A stretch of DNA of 50,857 nucleotides. Origin: Prevotella dentasini JCM 15908. Lineage in GTDB: Bacteria > Bacteroidota > Bacteroidia > Bacteroidales > Bacteroidaceae. Location of the stretch: NCBI RefSeq assembly GCF_000614065.1, contig NZ_BAKG01000020.1:1-50857 (forward strand), read 5' to 3'. This document shows, in pieces, positions 8,325 through 17,464 of this stretch (position 1 is the first letter of the stretch; every line of letters starts with the position of its first letter). The position numbers were made by a program, and so were the translations under genes. Under the pieces are notes generated by a model that saw only the letters and a program-made list of their open reading frames with translations, was not told where the DNA came from and did no database searches.

Positions 8325-10064
8325 TTACTCCCCGAAGAGCAGCCTGCGGTCGCGTGCCGCTGCCGGTATGGTCCACTCCTCGGGCACGAATTTCCAGTTG
8401 TGGAGAGGCTGCGGATTGAGCGTGCCGGCCTTTTCTATTTCCTCCATCAGATATTGTCGCTGGTCAAGTTCGCTCCTCCAGACGATGCGGCTCTGTAGGG
8501 AGTCGTGCGGAATTCCGGCACCCTTTGTCATCAGCTCGCCGCCGCCGTTGGCACGGTAACTGTTCACCGCCACCTTGTACCATCTTGCCTTGTCGAACGG
8601 TTCACCGCTGCTCATGCGGAGGATGTTCACCTTCTGTCCGTCGGGCTTTGTAACGTCGACCTCGTAATCAATGCCGGCTGCGGAATCGAAATTGAAAGTG
8701 AAGTTCTTGAATCCCATCCGCTGTGCGTCGTTTCGCGTGTCGTCCAGTAAAAGAAGGTGGTCGTCGGGCGACTTCATCGTGTTCACCCAGAGGTCATAGC
8801 TCATTTCGAGGTACTTGCAAACCTCCTCTCCCGTCATTCGCAGCACGTAGAGTCCGTTCTCGTATTTGTAAAGATTGAACATGTCGGCGACGGTGACGGG
8901 GCCTTCCTTGATGGAGCTGTTGAACAGCAGGGGAGCGTTGAAGGCAATGTCGGCATGCGTGATGTTCAGCTCCAAGGAGAGGATGAGGTCGTTGAAGGCC
9001 GAATTGCCGAAGAAGCTGTCCTTGGTGTAGATGGTATTCTCAAACCTTCCGATGGGGCGGTCTGCCCACGCCTTGACTTCGTCTATCTCTTTCTGAAAGT
9101 GCATCATGTAAGCTGCATCCGGCTGCTCTTCCTGCACGTTCACCAGACTGCCCGTCTTGTTGATAACCGTGTACTTTCCGTTCTTTTGTCTGCGGAGTTT
9201 CAGCGTCGCCTGCGCCACCCACAGGGCATTGTTGGCAGGGTCGAGGCAGACTACTTGCTTCCCCTCACTGTTCGTGATGGTAGTATTGCGCGGTATGTGG
9301 TCGTGTCCGAAGAATATCACGTCGAATCCCGGTACTTGTTCGGCAACGTGCTTGGAGGCGTCTTCGGTGTACGTGGCAGTCCTGATGCCGCCGTCCCATC
9401 CCGAGTGGAACAGTCCGACCACCACGTCGGGATGTTCTTTTGTCTTCACTTCTGCCATCGTCCGCCGGGCACAGCCAACCATCTCATCGAAGCGCAGACC
9501 CGCCCAGAGCTTTTCCTCCAGCCAGTTGGGAATGGCAGGTGTCAGCATGCCGATGACGCAGATTTTTACTCCGTTCTTATTGATGGTAGTATAGGGCAGG
9601 AGATACGGCTTGTGTGTCTTAGTGTCTATGATGTTTGCCCCGAGCATAGGGCAGCGCGTCTCGCCTATCCACTTGTCATATACCGGGTGTCCCGTCTCAA
9701 TGTCGTGGTTGCCCACCGTAGCCGCGTCATAGCCCATGTAGTTAAGCACGCTGGCGGCAATGTTCGCCCTGTCTGTCCTGACATAGTTATAATAGTAGGA
9801 AATGGGTTGGCCTTGAAGGATGTCGCCATTGTCGAGCAGGCACACATTGTCTGATCCTGTTTTCTTCCTCAGTTGCGAGACGTAGCTCATCACCCTTGCC
9901 ATTGAGCCTTTCAGGGTGCGGTGGTTGGTAAAGTCGTAGGGGAAGAACGAGCCGTGGACGTCGGACGTCTCTACCAAATGGAGCGTTATGTCCTTGCCGT
10001 GTTGTGCGAATGTCTGTGTGCCGAGAGCCATAAGTGCCATAAAAGCCAAAGCTATTCTTTTCAT
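8325..10064 (-). CDS. Secreted 5'-nucleotidase / 2',3'-cyclic phosphodiesterase family protein
   Basis: A 579-residue metallophosphoesterase. A signal peptide (MKRIALAFMALMALGTQTFAQ) sends it to the periplasm. The catalytic domain shows the two-metal motifs DVHG (residues about 35-38), GNHDIE and GHDH. The C-terminal nucleotidase domain has the substrate-binding YRANGGGELM segment. It should dephosphorylate nucleotides or cyclic nucleotides outside the inner membrane. It is the first gene of a three-gene operon with nudC and a purine permease; a minus-strand promoter motif lies at 10088-10095, close to the start. Confidence 0.9.
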   Translation of the reverse strand: MKRIALAFMALMALGTQTFAQHGKDITLHLVETSDVHGSFFPYDFTNHRTLKGSMARVMSYVSQLRKKTGSDNVCLLDNGDILQGQPISYYYNYVRTDRANIAASVLNYMGYDAATVGNHDIETGHPVYDKWIGETRCPMLGANIIDTKTHKPYLLPYTTINKNGVKICVIGMLTPAIPNWLEEKLWAGLRFDEMVGCARRTMAEVKTKEHPDVVVGLFHSGWDGGIRTATYTEDASKHVAEQVPGFDVIFFGHDHIPRNTTITNSEGKQVVCLDPANNALWVAQATLKLRRQKNGKYTVINKTGSLVNVQEEQPDAAYMMHFQKEIDEVKAWADRPIGRFENTIYTKDSFFGNSAFNDLILSLELNITHADIAFNAPLLFNSSIKEGPVTVADMFNLYKYENGLYVLRMTGEEVCKYLEMSYDLWVNTMKSPDDHLLLLDDTRNDAQRMGFKNFTFNFDSAAGIDYEVDVTKPDGQKVNILRMSSGEPFDKARWYKVAVNSYRANGGGELMTKGAGIPHDSLQSRIVWRSELDQRQYLMEEIEKAGTLNPQPLHNWKFVPEEWTIPAAARDRRLLFGE

Positions 10065-10087
10065 TTGTTGTTCTATGAATTGATTTG

Positions 10088-10095
10088 CAAAAGTA
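10088..10095 (-). promoter_or_regulatory. Candidate -7 element for the nucleotidase-nudC-permease operon
   Basis: The minus strand reads TACTTTTG, a TAnnTTTG match 24 bases before the nucleotidase ATG. The distance and the gap-free operon downstream support it. Confidence 0.5.
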
Positions 10096-10258
10096 CAAAT
10101 AATATGGCAGAAAAGGGAGAATAGTCCGTTTCTTTGTTTATTCTTTCGTGAAACTTGTCCGTGTCTCCGATATCTTCTCTGTTTGCCGAAATCAGATATA
10201 ATACATATAATATCACTGCTTTTCTTGCTGTTTCCCTATAAAAGTCTTATTTTCTTAT

Positions 10259-10266
10259 TACCTTTG
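10259..10266 (+). promoter_or_regulatory. Candidate -7 element for the zinc peptidase gene
   Basis: TACCTTTG lies 17 bases before the ATG at 10283, giving a leader of only a few bases. No TTTG -33 box is clear. Confidence 0.45.
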
Positions 10267-10282
10267 CCAAAAATTACGGATT

Positions 10283-11167
10283 ATGAGACTATCAGGAAGA
10301 AGAGAAAGCAATAACATCGAAGACCGCCGGGGCATGAGTACAGGCGCGAAGGCTGGTATCGGGGGTATCGGAGGCATCATCCTCATCGCCATTATGACAT
10401 TTATGTCGGGAGGAAATCTTGGCGATGTAGTAGGCAACGTGATGCAGCAGCAGATGCAGTCGCAGGTACAAGAACGTCCGGCAGGAGGTCAGCAGCAGTT
10501 TACGGAAGAGGAGCAGCAACTGGCTAAGTTCTCTAAAAAGATTCTTGCAGGAACCGAAGACGTGTGGACGGAGCAGTTCCAACAGCATGGCATGGAATAC
10601 AAATTTCCTACTCTTGTACTCTATACGGGCAGCACGCAGACGGCATGCGGCAACGGTTCGGCAGCCATGGGTCCTTTTTATTGCAGTGGCGACCAGAAGC
10701 TGTACATTGACCTCAGCTTCTTTTCTACCATGAGAAGAGAACTGGGGCTACAGGCCAAAGGCGACCTTGACTTTGCATACGCCTATGTCATTGCCCATGA
10801 GGTGGGACACCACATTGAGTATCTTCGGGGAACGCTCGCACGCTGTCACGCGAAGATGTCGCAGGTGAATAAGGTTGAAGCCAACAAACTCAGCGTGAAG
10901 CTTGAGCTTCTTGCCGACTATTATGCCGGATGTTGGGCACATTATGACAACGCCAACTATCAGAGCCTTTCCGATGGAGACATAGAGGAGGCGATAGACT
11001 GTGCGGAAAAGATAGGCGACAACTATCTTCAGGAAAAGGCACGCGGCTATTCCCAACCCGAAACCTTTACGCATGGCAACTCAGAGCAGAGAATGTATTG
11101 GTTCAAGAAGGGATTGGAGACAGGCGACTGGAATACGACAACATTTGCCGAAGGCGATTTAGACTAA
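10283..11167 (+). CDS. YpfJ-like neutral zinc metallopeptidase
   Basis: A 294-residue predicted membrane-anchored protease. The N-terminus MRLSGRRESNNIEDRRG is characteristic of the YpfJ/KPN_02809 family. A single hydrophobic, glycine-rich segment (about residues 25-45, GIGGIGGIILIAIMTFMSGG) follows. A Gln-rich linker leads to the catalytic domain. The zinc motif HEVGHHIE is near residue 172, and ELLADYYAGCWAH provides the further ligand region. Natural substrates of the family are not established. It stands alone; a strong hairpin follows at 11221. Confidence 0.88.
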   Translation: MRLSGRRESNNIEDRRGMSTGAKAGIGGIGGIILIAIMTFMSGGNLGDVVGNVMQQQMQSQVQERPAGGQQQFTEEEQQLAKFSKKILAGTEDVWTEQFQQHGMEYKFPTLVLYTGSTQTACGNGSAAMGPFYCSGDQKLYIDLSFFSTMRRELGLQAKGDLDFAYAYVIAHEVGHHIEYLRGTLARCHAKMSQVNKVEANKLSVKLELLADYYAGCWAHYDNANYQSLSDGDIEEAIDCAEKIGDNYLQEKARGYSQPETFTHGNSEQRMYWFKKGLETGDWNTTTFAEGDLD

Positions 11168-11220
11168 TCGTTCCCTCCTGTCTGTAATCTTCGTACAGGC
11201 AGATTCCGCAAGAAGATACA

Positions 11221-11266
11221 GACAACAGGCAGCGACGGACACTAGTCTCCGTCGCTGCCTGTTGTC
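11221..11266. terminator. Two-way terminator, 19-bp perfect stem
   Basis: The arms 11221-11239 and 11248-11266 are perfectly complementary (GACAACAGGCAGCGACGGA) around the 8-base loop CACTAGTC. It sits between the convergent peptidase and maf genes. There is no long T-tract on either side, so it may need factors or protect 3' ends. Confidence 0.7.
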
Positions 11267-11300
11267 ATATTGCGTGTGCCCAATTACATTTCAAGGGGGA

Positions 11301-11875
11301 TTATATCTTCCCAATTTCCTCCCATATTCTCTGTACGGGCAGTCCCATCACATTGAAGTAGCTCCCCCTGATGCCAACTACACCTACATAGCCTATCCAT
11401 TCCTGAATACCATACGCGCCGGCCTTGTCGAAAGGCTGATAGTTGGCGATATAGTAGTCTATCTCTTCTTCGGACAGTTTCTTGAATGTAACGTCGGTGG
11501 AAACGGAAAAGCAGCACTGCTTCTTCCTTGTCGTCAGACAGACGCCCGTTACCACCTGATGCGTCTTGTTGCTTAGTGCTTGAAGCATGCCTTGGGCTTC
11601 CGCCTCATCGGAAGGCTTGCCCAGTACCGTGTTGTCTACGATAACGATCGTGTCGGCCGTAATCACCAGTTCGTCCTCACCCAGTAAATCCTTATAGCTT
11701 CTGCCTTTTTCCCTGCTATATATGCGGCAACCTCACTCGTTGGCAGGCTGGAAGGATAGTCTTCCTCTACGTCGGGCAGGACCTTGACTTCAAACTCCAG
11801 TCCGAGGCCTTTCAGCAATTCTCTGCGCCGGGGCGAATTGCTCGCCAGAATTATATGATAATTTGTCTTGTTCAT
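11301..11875 (-). CDS. maf: Maf-family nucleotide pyrophosphatase, frameshifted
   Basis: A 191-residue house-cleaning pyrophosphatase that hydrolyses non-canonical or modified nucleoside triphosphates such as dTTP/UTP analogues. The N-terminal ILASNSPRRRELL (residues about 7-19) and the VITADTIVIVDN segment are family signatures. The two halves are in different frames: one base is missing near 11696, and restoring it gives EAYKDLLGEDELVITADT in one frame. The start at 11875 (MNKTNYHII) fits better than the upstream in-frame ATG at 11899. It is the last gene of a DUF2520-kdsC-maf operon, 17 bases after kdsC. Confidence 0.88.
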
Positions 11876-11892
11876 TGTCCTTGTCTCGATAT

Positions 11893-12411
11893 TTACCATC
11901 CAAATGCTTTGGCATTAAGTTTCCATTTCCCCTGTGCTTTCAGTACTTGTTCGATGACATCCCTTGCCACACCGCATCCTCCTGCCGCATCGCTGACATA
12001 CCGGGCTATGGACTTTATCTCCTGACAGGCATCCTTGGGACAGCAGGGACAGCCCGACTTCAGCATGACCTCATAGTCGGGTATGTCGTCGCCTACATAG
12101 ATAATCTCTTCGTTTCTAAGTCGATACTTCTCAAGAAACTCCTCCCATGTCTTTATCTTCACCGAGCAGTTGAGGTACACATCCTTTACTCCAAGGTATT
12201 CATACCGTTTCCTGATATTCTCGTTATGTCCTCCCGTCATAATGGCAATATGCAGGCCGAGCTTTTCGGCTAGCTGTATGGCATATCCGTCTTTTATGTT
12301 GACGGTCCTGACAGGCTCGCCGTCAGCATCCATCTGTATTGTTCCCATAGAGAGAACTCCGTCCACATCGAAGACAACAGCCTTGATTTGGGTTAAATCA
12401 TAGTTTATCAT
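11893..12411 (-). CDS. kdsC: KDO-8-phosphate phosphatase (HAD family)
   Basis: A 172-residue cytoplasmic phosphatase releasing 3-deoxy-D-manno-octulosonate (KDO) from KDO-8-phosphate, the step before CMP activation for lipopolysaccharide core. The HAD motif DVDGVL (Asp15, Asp17), the MTGG motif II and GDDIPD motif III are all present, and there is no cap domain, as in KdsC. The length matches the family. The gene lies in an operon with DUF2520 and maf; kdsB, which uses the product, lies nearby at 14340 on the other strand. Confidence 0.92.
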   Translation of the reverse strand: MINYDLTQIKAVVFDVDGVLSMGTIQMDADGEPVRTVNIKDGYAIQLAEKLGLHIAIMTGGHNENIRKRYEYLGVKDVYLNCSVKIKTWEEFLEKYRLRNEEIIYVGDDIPDYEVMLKSGCPCCPKDACQEIKSIARYVSDAAGGCGVARDVIEQVLKAQGKWKLNAKAFGW

Positions 12412-12428
12412 TGCAATACATCAAATAA

Positions 12429-13229
12429 TTAAACATTACGTGAATCTGTCTGTGCAGATTCAAGATTACGGCGGTGAATACTGACCGACATCCGCTCGTA
12501 AATATCCTTGGCGAGGGGAATGTCCTTCAGCAGCTCACTTTGAGAGCGTATGACGTTCTCGTCGTAGCGTACCGCAGGCCCTGTTTGGGCTGCCTGCGGC
12601 GAAATCTTATGTATCTTTCTCGTGGTTTCGTCAATCAGCGGAAGCATAATCTCAAAAGACATCCCATGCCTTTCGAGTATCTCTGAGGCCATGTCGTAGC
12701 AGTGGTTGGTGAAGTTGCAGGCCCAGACGGCAGCCAAGTGCAAGTACTTCCTGTCGGCAGAATCCAGCCGGGCTACATGGTTTGAAATGCTGTGGGCAAG
12801 CAATTCCAACTTACGCTTGGCAAAGTTGTCGTTGTATTCTATGAAGACGGGAATCTCCTGAAAATCAACCTCTCTGTCCTTGGAGAAGGTCTGCATGGGA
12901 TAGAATACCCCGTAATGGAATGTCATCCCCATAAAGCTGTCCAGCGGTATAGAGCCTGCTGTATGGACGACGAGGCTTTTCTCCCTTCCTTTGCATACCT
13001 TTGGAATCAGTTCCGCAAGCACATTGTCTTTTACGGAAAGGATATAGACATCGGCTGTATAGACCAACCTGTTCAGGTCGTTCGTAGGAGAGCCTCCCAC
13101 CTGAACTGCGAGACGCGAGGCTGATTCCATAGTTCTGCTATACACCTGCAGGATGTCATGCCCTGCTGCGAGCAGTGCCTTGCCCAGATTTGTAGCCAAA
13201 TTGCCGGCTCCGATAAGCACAATCTTCAT
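12429..13229 (-). CDS. Rossmann-like/DUF2520 domain oxidoreductase-like protein
   Basis: A 266-residue protein with an N-terminal NAD(P)-binding fold (MKIVLIGAGNLATNLGKALLAAGH) resembling pyrroline-5-carboxylate reductase. A C-terminal helical DUF2520 region (about residues 130-255) follows, with HLAAVWACNFTNHCYDMASEIL. The substrate is unknown. The start at 13229 is chosen since the Rossmann strand begins there; an upstream ATG at 13265 would overlap the promoter motif. First gene of the operon with kdsC and maf. Confidence 0.85.
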   Translation of the reverse strand: MKIVLIGAGNLATNLGKALLAAGHDILQVYSRTMESASRLAVQVGGSPTNDLNRLVYTADVYILSVKDNVLAELIPKVCKGREKSLVVHTAGSIPLDSFMGMTFHYGVFYPMQTFSKDREVDFQEIPVFIEYNDNFAKRKLELLAHSISNHVARLDSADRKYLHLAAVWACNFTNHCYDMASEILERHGMSFEIMLPLIDETTRKIHKISPQAAQTGPAVRYDENVIRSQSELLKDIPLAKDIYERMSVSIHRRNLESAQTDSRNV

Positions 13230-13252
13230 AATCAGTATATTATATATGAGTA

Positions 13253-13260
13253 CAAAAGTA
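13253..13260 (-). promoter_or_regulatory. Candidate -7 element for the DUF2520-kdsC-maf operon
   Basis: The minus strand reads TACTTTTG, 24 bases before the DUF2520 start. It is back to back with the forward motif at 13314. Confidence 0.5.
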
Positions 13261-13313
13261 ATCATTAAAGAAGAATAATTCCGCTATCTGTTGTTTTTTT
13301 AGAAAACATTTGC

Positions 13314-13321
13314 TATTTTTG
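13314..13321 (+). promoter_or_regulatory. Promoter of the acetyltransferase-kdsB pair (TATTTTTG)
   Basis: TATTTTTG lies 16 bases before the ATG at 13338. A TTG at 13291-13293 is 20 bases upstream, the spacing expected of the -33 box. Confidence 0.55.
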
Positions 13322-13337
13322 CGACGATATTCTGACT

Positions 13338-14315
13338 ATGAAGGTTGACATCATAACAGACGGTACCCAGCTGCCTCGGCTCGACGCTTTTGACTTCTTC
13401 CACAGCCGAGAGTTGTTCTGGATGATAGAGCATACACCGGGACTTGCCCCCTGTATGGCGGTTGTCTATGCAGATGACAACACTGTTCTTGCCCACCTCC
13501 TTGCCCAACTGCGCCACCAAAGAAACTGGATAACGCTGCCGCTATTCTATCATGGGAGAATATACGGGGAAGGCGAGTACCGCGAAGGTCTTTCGGAAGA
13601 AGAGCGGGCCAGACTGTTCGGATTGATGCTTGGGAAGATAAAGGAGTATTTTATGACCAAACGCTGCCTCAGCATAGAGGTCAGCGATGTGTCAAGGAAA
13701 ATGTTTGCCTACAGCATATTCCGCGAAAACGGCTTCTTTCCTGTGCCGTGGATGCAGATTCACAACTCGCTGCACAGCCGGCATCCGAAAGAGCGGCTGT
13801 CGGAAAAGGCCCTGCACAGAATAAGAAGGGCGCAAAGGGGAGGTGTGCAGACGCGCGAGGCGCACAACGACGGGGAAATAGAGAAGTTCCACCGGCTTCT
13901 TTGCCATTATTACCGTTTCAGGAAGCAACGCTATATCCCCGACATGGAGCTGATGCGGCAAATTGCAGCTAATCCCAACGGGCATGTCTATGTTACCCTG
14001 TTCAAGGGACACATTATCGGAGGAAGCGTCGTCGTAGACTCCAAGGGGGATGCCATGCTGTGGTATGAGATGGCAAGGAAGCGGAGCTACTCCTTCTTTT
14101 ACCCGCGCGTCATAACTGTATGGAATGTCATAGAGGAAGCCTACAGGCGTGGTGCAAGGCATATTCATTTCCTGAATGTGGGGCTTCCCTATTCCCACAA
14201 CAAGTATCAGGACTTCCTGTTGGAATTTGGAGGGAAGCCCATTACGTCGTACAGGTGGTTCCACATCCGCTTTTCGTGGATAAACAGGATGCTTGCATGG
14301 GTTTACAGATTCTGA
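13338..14315 (+). CDS. GNAT/FemAB-like acyltransferase domain protein
   Basis: A 325-residue protein that looks like two tandem acetyltransferase-like folds, as in FemAB-type or BioF2-like enzymes. The C-terminal half has NGHVYVTLFKGHIIGGSVVVDSKGDAMLWYEM and a downstream helix NVIEEAYRRGARHIHFLNVGLP typical of the fold. The acceptor is unknown. It starts 24 bases before kdsB begins in the same direction, so a role in cell-envelope glycan or lipid modification is plausible but is only inference from the neighbour. Confidence 0.65.
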   Translation: MKVDIITDGTQLPRLDAFDFFHSRELFWMIEHTPGLAPCMAVVYADDNTVLAHLLAQLRHQRNWITLPLFYHGRIYGEGEYREGLSEEERARLFGLMLGKIKEYFMTKRCLSIEVSDVSRKMFAYSIFRENGFFPVPWMQIHNSLHSRHPKERLSEKALHRIRRAQRGGVQTREAHNDGEIEKFHRLLCHYYRFRKQRYIPDMELMRQIAANPNGHVYVTLFKGHIIGGSVVVDSKGDAMLWYEMARKRSYSFFYPRVITVWNVIEEAYRRGARHIHFLNVGLPYSHNKYQDFLLEFGGKPITSYRWFHIRFSWINRMLAWVYRF

Positions 14316-14339
14316 AAGCAGTAACTAAAACAGACTATA

Positions 14340-15088
14340 ATGACAGACAAGAAAGTAGTAGGTATCATACCTGCACGCTATGCCTCTTCACGGTTTCCGG
14401 GGAAGCCGTTGGCAAAATTGGGCGGTAAGATGGTGATAGAACATGTTGTAGGACAGGCAAGCATCATACTGGACGATGTGTACGTGGCTACGGATGACGA
14501 AAGGATATTCGATGCCGTTGTCTCGTTCGGGGGCAAAGCGTTATGACAAGCACCCGGCACAAGAGCGGAACGGACAGAATACGCGAGGCACTGGAAAGGA
14601 TAAACGCACCGTTCGACATCGTCGTGAACATACAGGGCGATGAGCCGTTCATTCAGCCTGAACAGATAAAGACGGTCATTGGCTGCTTCGACGATTCGCA
14701 GACGCAGATAGCGACATTGGGAAAGAGGTTTGGGAGTATGGAGGAGGTGGAAAATCCGAACTCGCCCAAGATAGTCTTAGACAACAACAACTATGCCCTG
14801 TACTTCAGCCGTTCGGTAATTCCCTTTGTCAGAGGCGCGGAAAGGGAAGGCTGGGCGGCACATTTCCCCTATCTGAAGCACATCGGTCTGTACGCCTATC
14901 GTGCCGACGTGCTCAGAGAGATAACCGAGCTTCCGCTGTCGTCTTTGGAGCAGGCCGAAAGTCTGGAGCAACTGAGATGGTTGCAGAATGGATATAAGAT
15001 AAAGGTGGGACTGACCGATGTCGAGACCGTGGGAATAGATACGCCTGCCGATTTGGCGAAGGCCGAGAGCCTTCTAAGCTCCAGATAG
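14340..15088 (+). CDS. kdsB: CMP-KDO synthetase, frameshifted
   Basis: 3-deoxy-manno-octulosonate cytidylyltransferase, which activates KDO with CTP for lipid A-core assembly. The N-terminal nucleotide-binding motif [16 protein letters not shown] is at about residues 9-24. [22 protein letters not shown] and [12 protein letters not shown] follow at the family positions. One base is missing at 14540: the first frame ends at SFGGKAL, while restoring a G gives [18 protein letters not shown], as in E. coli KdsB. The repaired length is 249 residues, normal for the family. Confidence 0.92.
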
Positions 15089-15182
15089 ATGGTTGTTATT
15101 ATCCGCTGCCGTCCCCATTATACCTGCATGCAAATATGAGGTAGGCTTGACGGGCAAACGAACAAGCCTTTTTCGTATAGTC

Positions 15183-15217
15183 AAAGTGGCACTTTCGCAT
15201 TGCGAAAGTGCCACTTT
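15183..15217. terminator. Perfect hairpin of the AAAGTGCC family between kdsB and ligA
   Basis: AAAGTGGCACTTTCGCA (15183-15199) and TGCGAAAGTGCCACTTT (15201-15217) are exact complements with a single base between. Each arm is itself nearly palindromic. It lies between convergent genes, fitting a two-way terminator, though no long T-run follows. The rest of the 15089-15366 gap shows nothing else. Confidence 0.6.
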
Positions 15218-15366
15218 CATATAGTCGTCTCTATACATTGATGAAATCGTCTTGTTGCATGGGACAGACGGCTTCGTTTGTCTTCATTGCCCTTTCCTTG
15301 TCCTGCATACATTTGATTCTCTTTTTGGGACAGACGGAGGGGCTGTCAGCATGCCGTGAATAGTCT

Positions 15367-17441
15367 TTATTCTTCTGCGATTTGAGCAAACTGCCGTATG
15401 AATTCCTCCTCGGAAATGATGGGAATGGAAAGGGCGTGTGCCTTCTGATTCTTTCCCGAAGTGCTTTCTGCATCGTTGTTGATGAGATAGTTGGTAGCCT
15501 TCGATACGCTTCCCGTTACTTTTCCGCCTTGGCTCTCAATGTATTTTTTAAGTTCGTTTCGGTTCTTGTAGTGGTGTACGTCGCCAGTAACGACAAACGT
15601 CAGTCCTTCGCATTTCGCCCCCTTCGCCTCGTTGGAAGGCTGTGTTACTTTCAGTTCGGCCATGAGCCGGGTCAATATCGCGTAGTTGCGGGGGTCTTGC
15701 ATCCAGTCGGCCAGCCTGCTGCTTGTTACGGGACCAATACCGGGAATGGCTGAGAGCTGCTCCCTGATTCGGCTTTTCGGGGCGGAGGATGAGGCTTCCT
15801 CTGCAAACAGGGAGGTTTCTACGGCCGTACCGCTCTTGGGAGAGCTGCCGTAGGAGAAACTTTCCATCAGTTTTTCCAAGGGGAACACAGACAGAATACG
15901 CTTGCAGGCATCCTGCCCCATCTCGGGAATATTAAGCGCGAAAAGCAGCTTGTGGGCTTCTACGTTGCGTGCATTTTCTATGGAGGCGAGAAGATTTCTG
16001 ACGCTTTTATCTCCAAATCCTTCGATATGGCGTAGTTCCGCTGCATGTTCCGAAAGATGGAATATGTCGGCATACTCTGACACCCATCCAAGATTGATGA
16101 ATTTCTGTAGGGTCTGCTCGGAGAATCCGTCGACGTTCACTCCCTCCTTGGAAACGAACCGGGCAAACTTCTTCAGCTGCTTTGCCGGACAATTGGCATT
16201 GGTGCAATGAAGAGTCTTGGTCATGCTGCTCTCGCTCTCAGTGATTTCTGTCGGGGCATTGCATACGGGGCATGATTCCGGTATGTGAAGTTCTCCGATG
16301 CGCTCCGTTACGCTGACAACCTTGGGAATAATCTTGTTGGCCTTGATGACGGAGATTCTGGTACCCTTTCCGCCGATGCCAAGACGTTCGCACTCCGATA
16401 TGTTGCAGAGGCTGGCGCGTTTGACGGTCGTTCCTTCAAGCTCTACGGGACGGAAGACGGCTACGGGCGATATGGTGGAGGCTGCACACGACCATTCTAT
16501 ATGGTCGAGCTCGGTCTCTGCGCTCTCGTCCTGCCACTTGAAGGCATAGCCGGCACGGGTGGCATGGTGTCCCGTAACCGAGCCTGTGGCTGCAAACTCG
16601 GTATCGTCGTAGGAGATGACCAGCCCGTCTACAGGGTAGGGGAAACGCTGCCGGCGGTTCTCTCCCGTGACGAGCAGCGTCCATTGTTCTATCACCCTGC
16701 CTATGTTGTCGGCAGTCGGCTGTCCGATAAGCTCGTGGTCGACGGGGGTAAAGCCGTTTTCCTTCAGGAAGTCCATGCGCCTGCCCCATGAGACTATCTC
16801 CTCGTCGGTATAGACCAGCGTGAATGGTATCCAGCGGATGTGCCGCGCCCTGACTTCGTTGATGTCCTTGAGTGTCAGCGAGCCGGAGGCAAGGTTCCGG
16901 GGGTTGGCATATTCCTCTTCGTTCTCTATGTTGAATCGTTCAAAGTCGGGATAGCTGATGACGGCTTCGCCGCGGATGACCACGTGTCCCGTGTTCTTGA
17001 TTTTGGGCGGTATGCCGCTGATGGCGGGGGCGAGGTGGGTGATGTTGGTGCCGGTATGCCCGTTGCCGCGCGTAACCACCTTGGCGAGACTTCCGTTGTC
17101 GTAGGTTGCGACAAGCGTCAGTCCGTCCAGTTTCCATGACAGCCATATCGGGCGTCCGTCTGCCCATTTTGCCAGTTCGGACACGTTCTTGGTCTTTGCC
17201 AGCGACAGTGTGGGGAACTCGTGTTCCTCCTTTTGCCCTGCGAGCTTGTCCGCACCGACGTTTTCCGTTGGCGAGTCGGGGAGGACGGTGCCCGTCTCCT
17301 TCTCCAGTTGTTTCAGCCGGTCGAAGGTGCATCCCATTCGTGGTCGGACATCATCTCGCCCTTTCCGTTATAGTAGGCGTCGGAGGCGGTGTTCAGCTTC
17401 TCTACGAGCTGTCTTATTTCTTCTTGTTTGTTGTCTTGCAT
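15367..17441 (-). CDS. ligA: NAD-dependent DNA ligase, divergent LigA type, frameshifted
   Basis: An NAD-dependent ligase of 691 residues after repair. It has an N-terminal Ia region (MSDHEWDATFDRL), the adenylation motif SWKLDGL with the reactive lysine near residue 104, and an OB fold. A four-cysteine zinc finger (CPVC...CTNANC), helix-hairpin-helix repeats (IPGIGPVTSSRLADW) and a C-terminal BRCT domain (FVVTGDVHHYKNRNELKKYI) follow. The motif after the lysine is TRGNGHTGTN where classic LigA has TRGDGxxGED, a form known from a second LigA type. One base is missing near 17328, cutting off the first 38 residues. Last gene of a mutT-B3/B4-ligA operon. Confidence 0.88.
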
Positions 17442-17464
17442 ATCGGTTGTTGAATCAATTGCCT

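Noticed and set aside
14530..14550. Programmed frameshifting in kdsB and the other split genes
   Set aside because: No common slippery heptamer or downstream structure is shared by the 14 sites, and all need the same kind of one-base repair.
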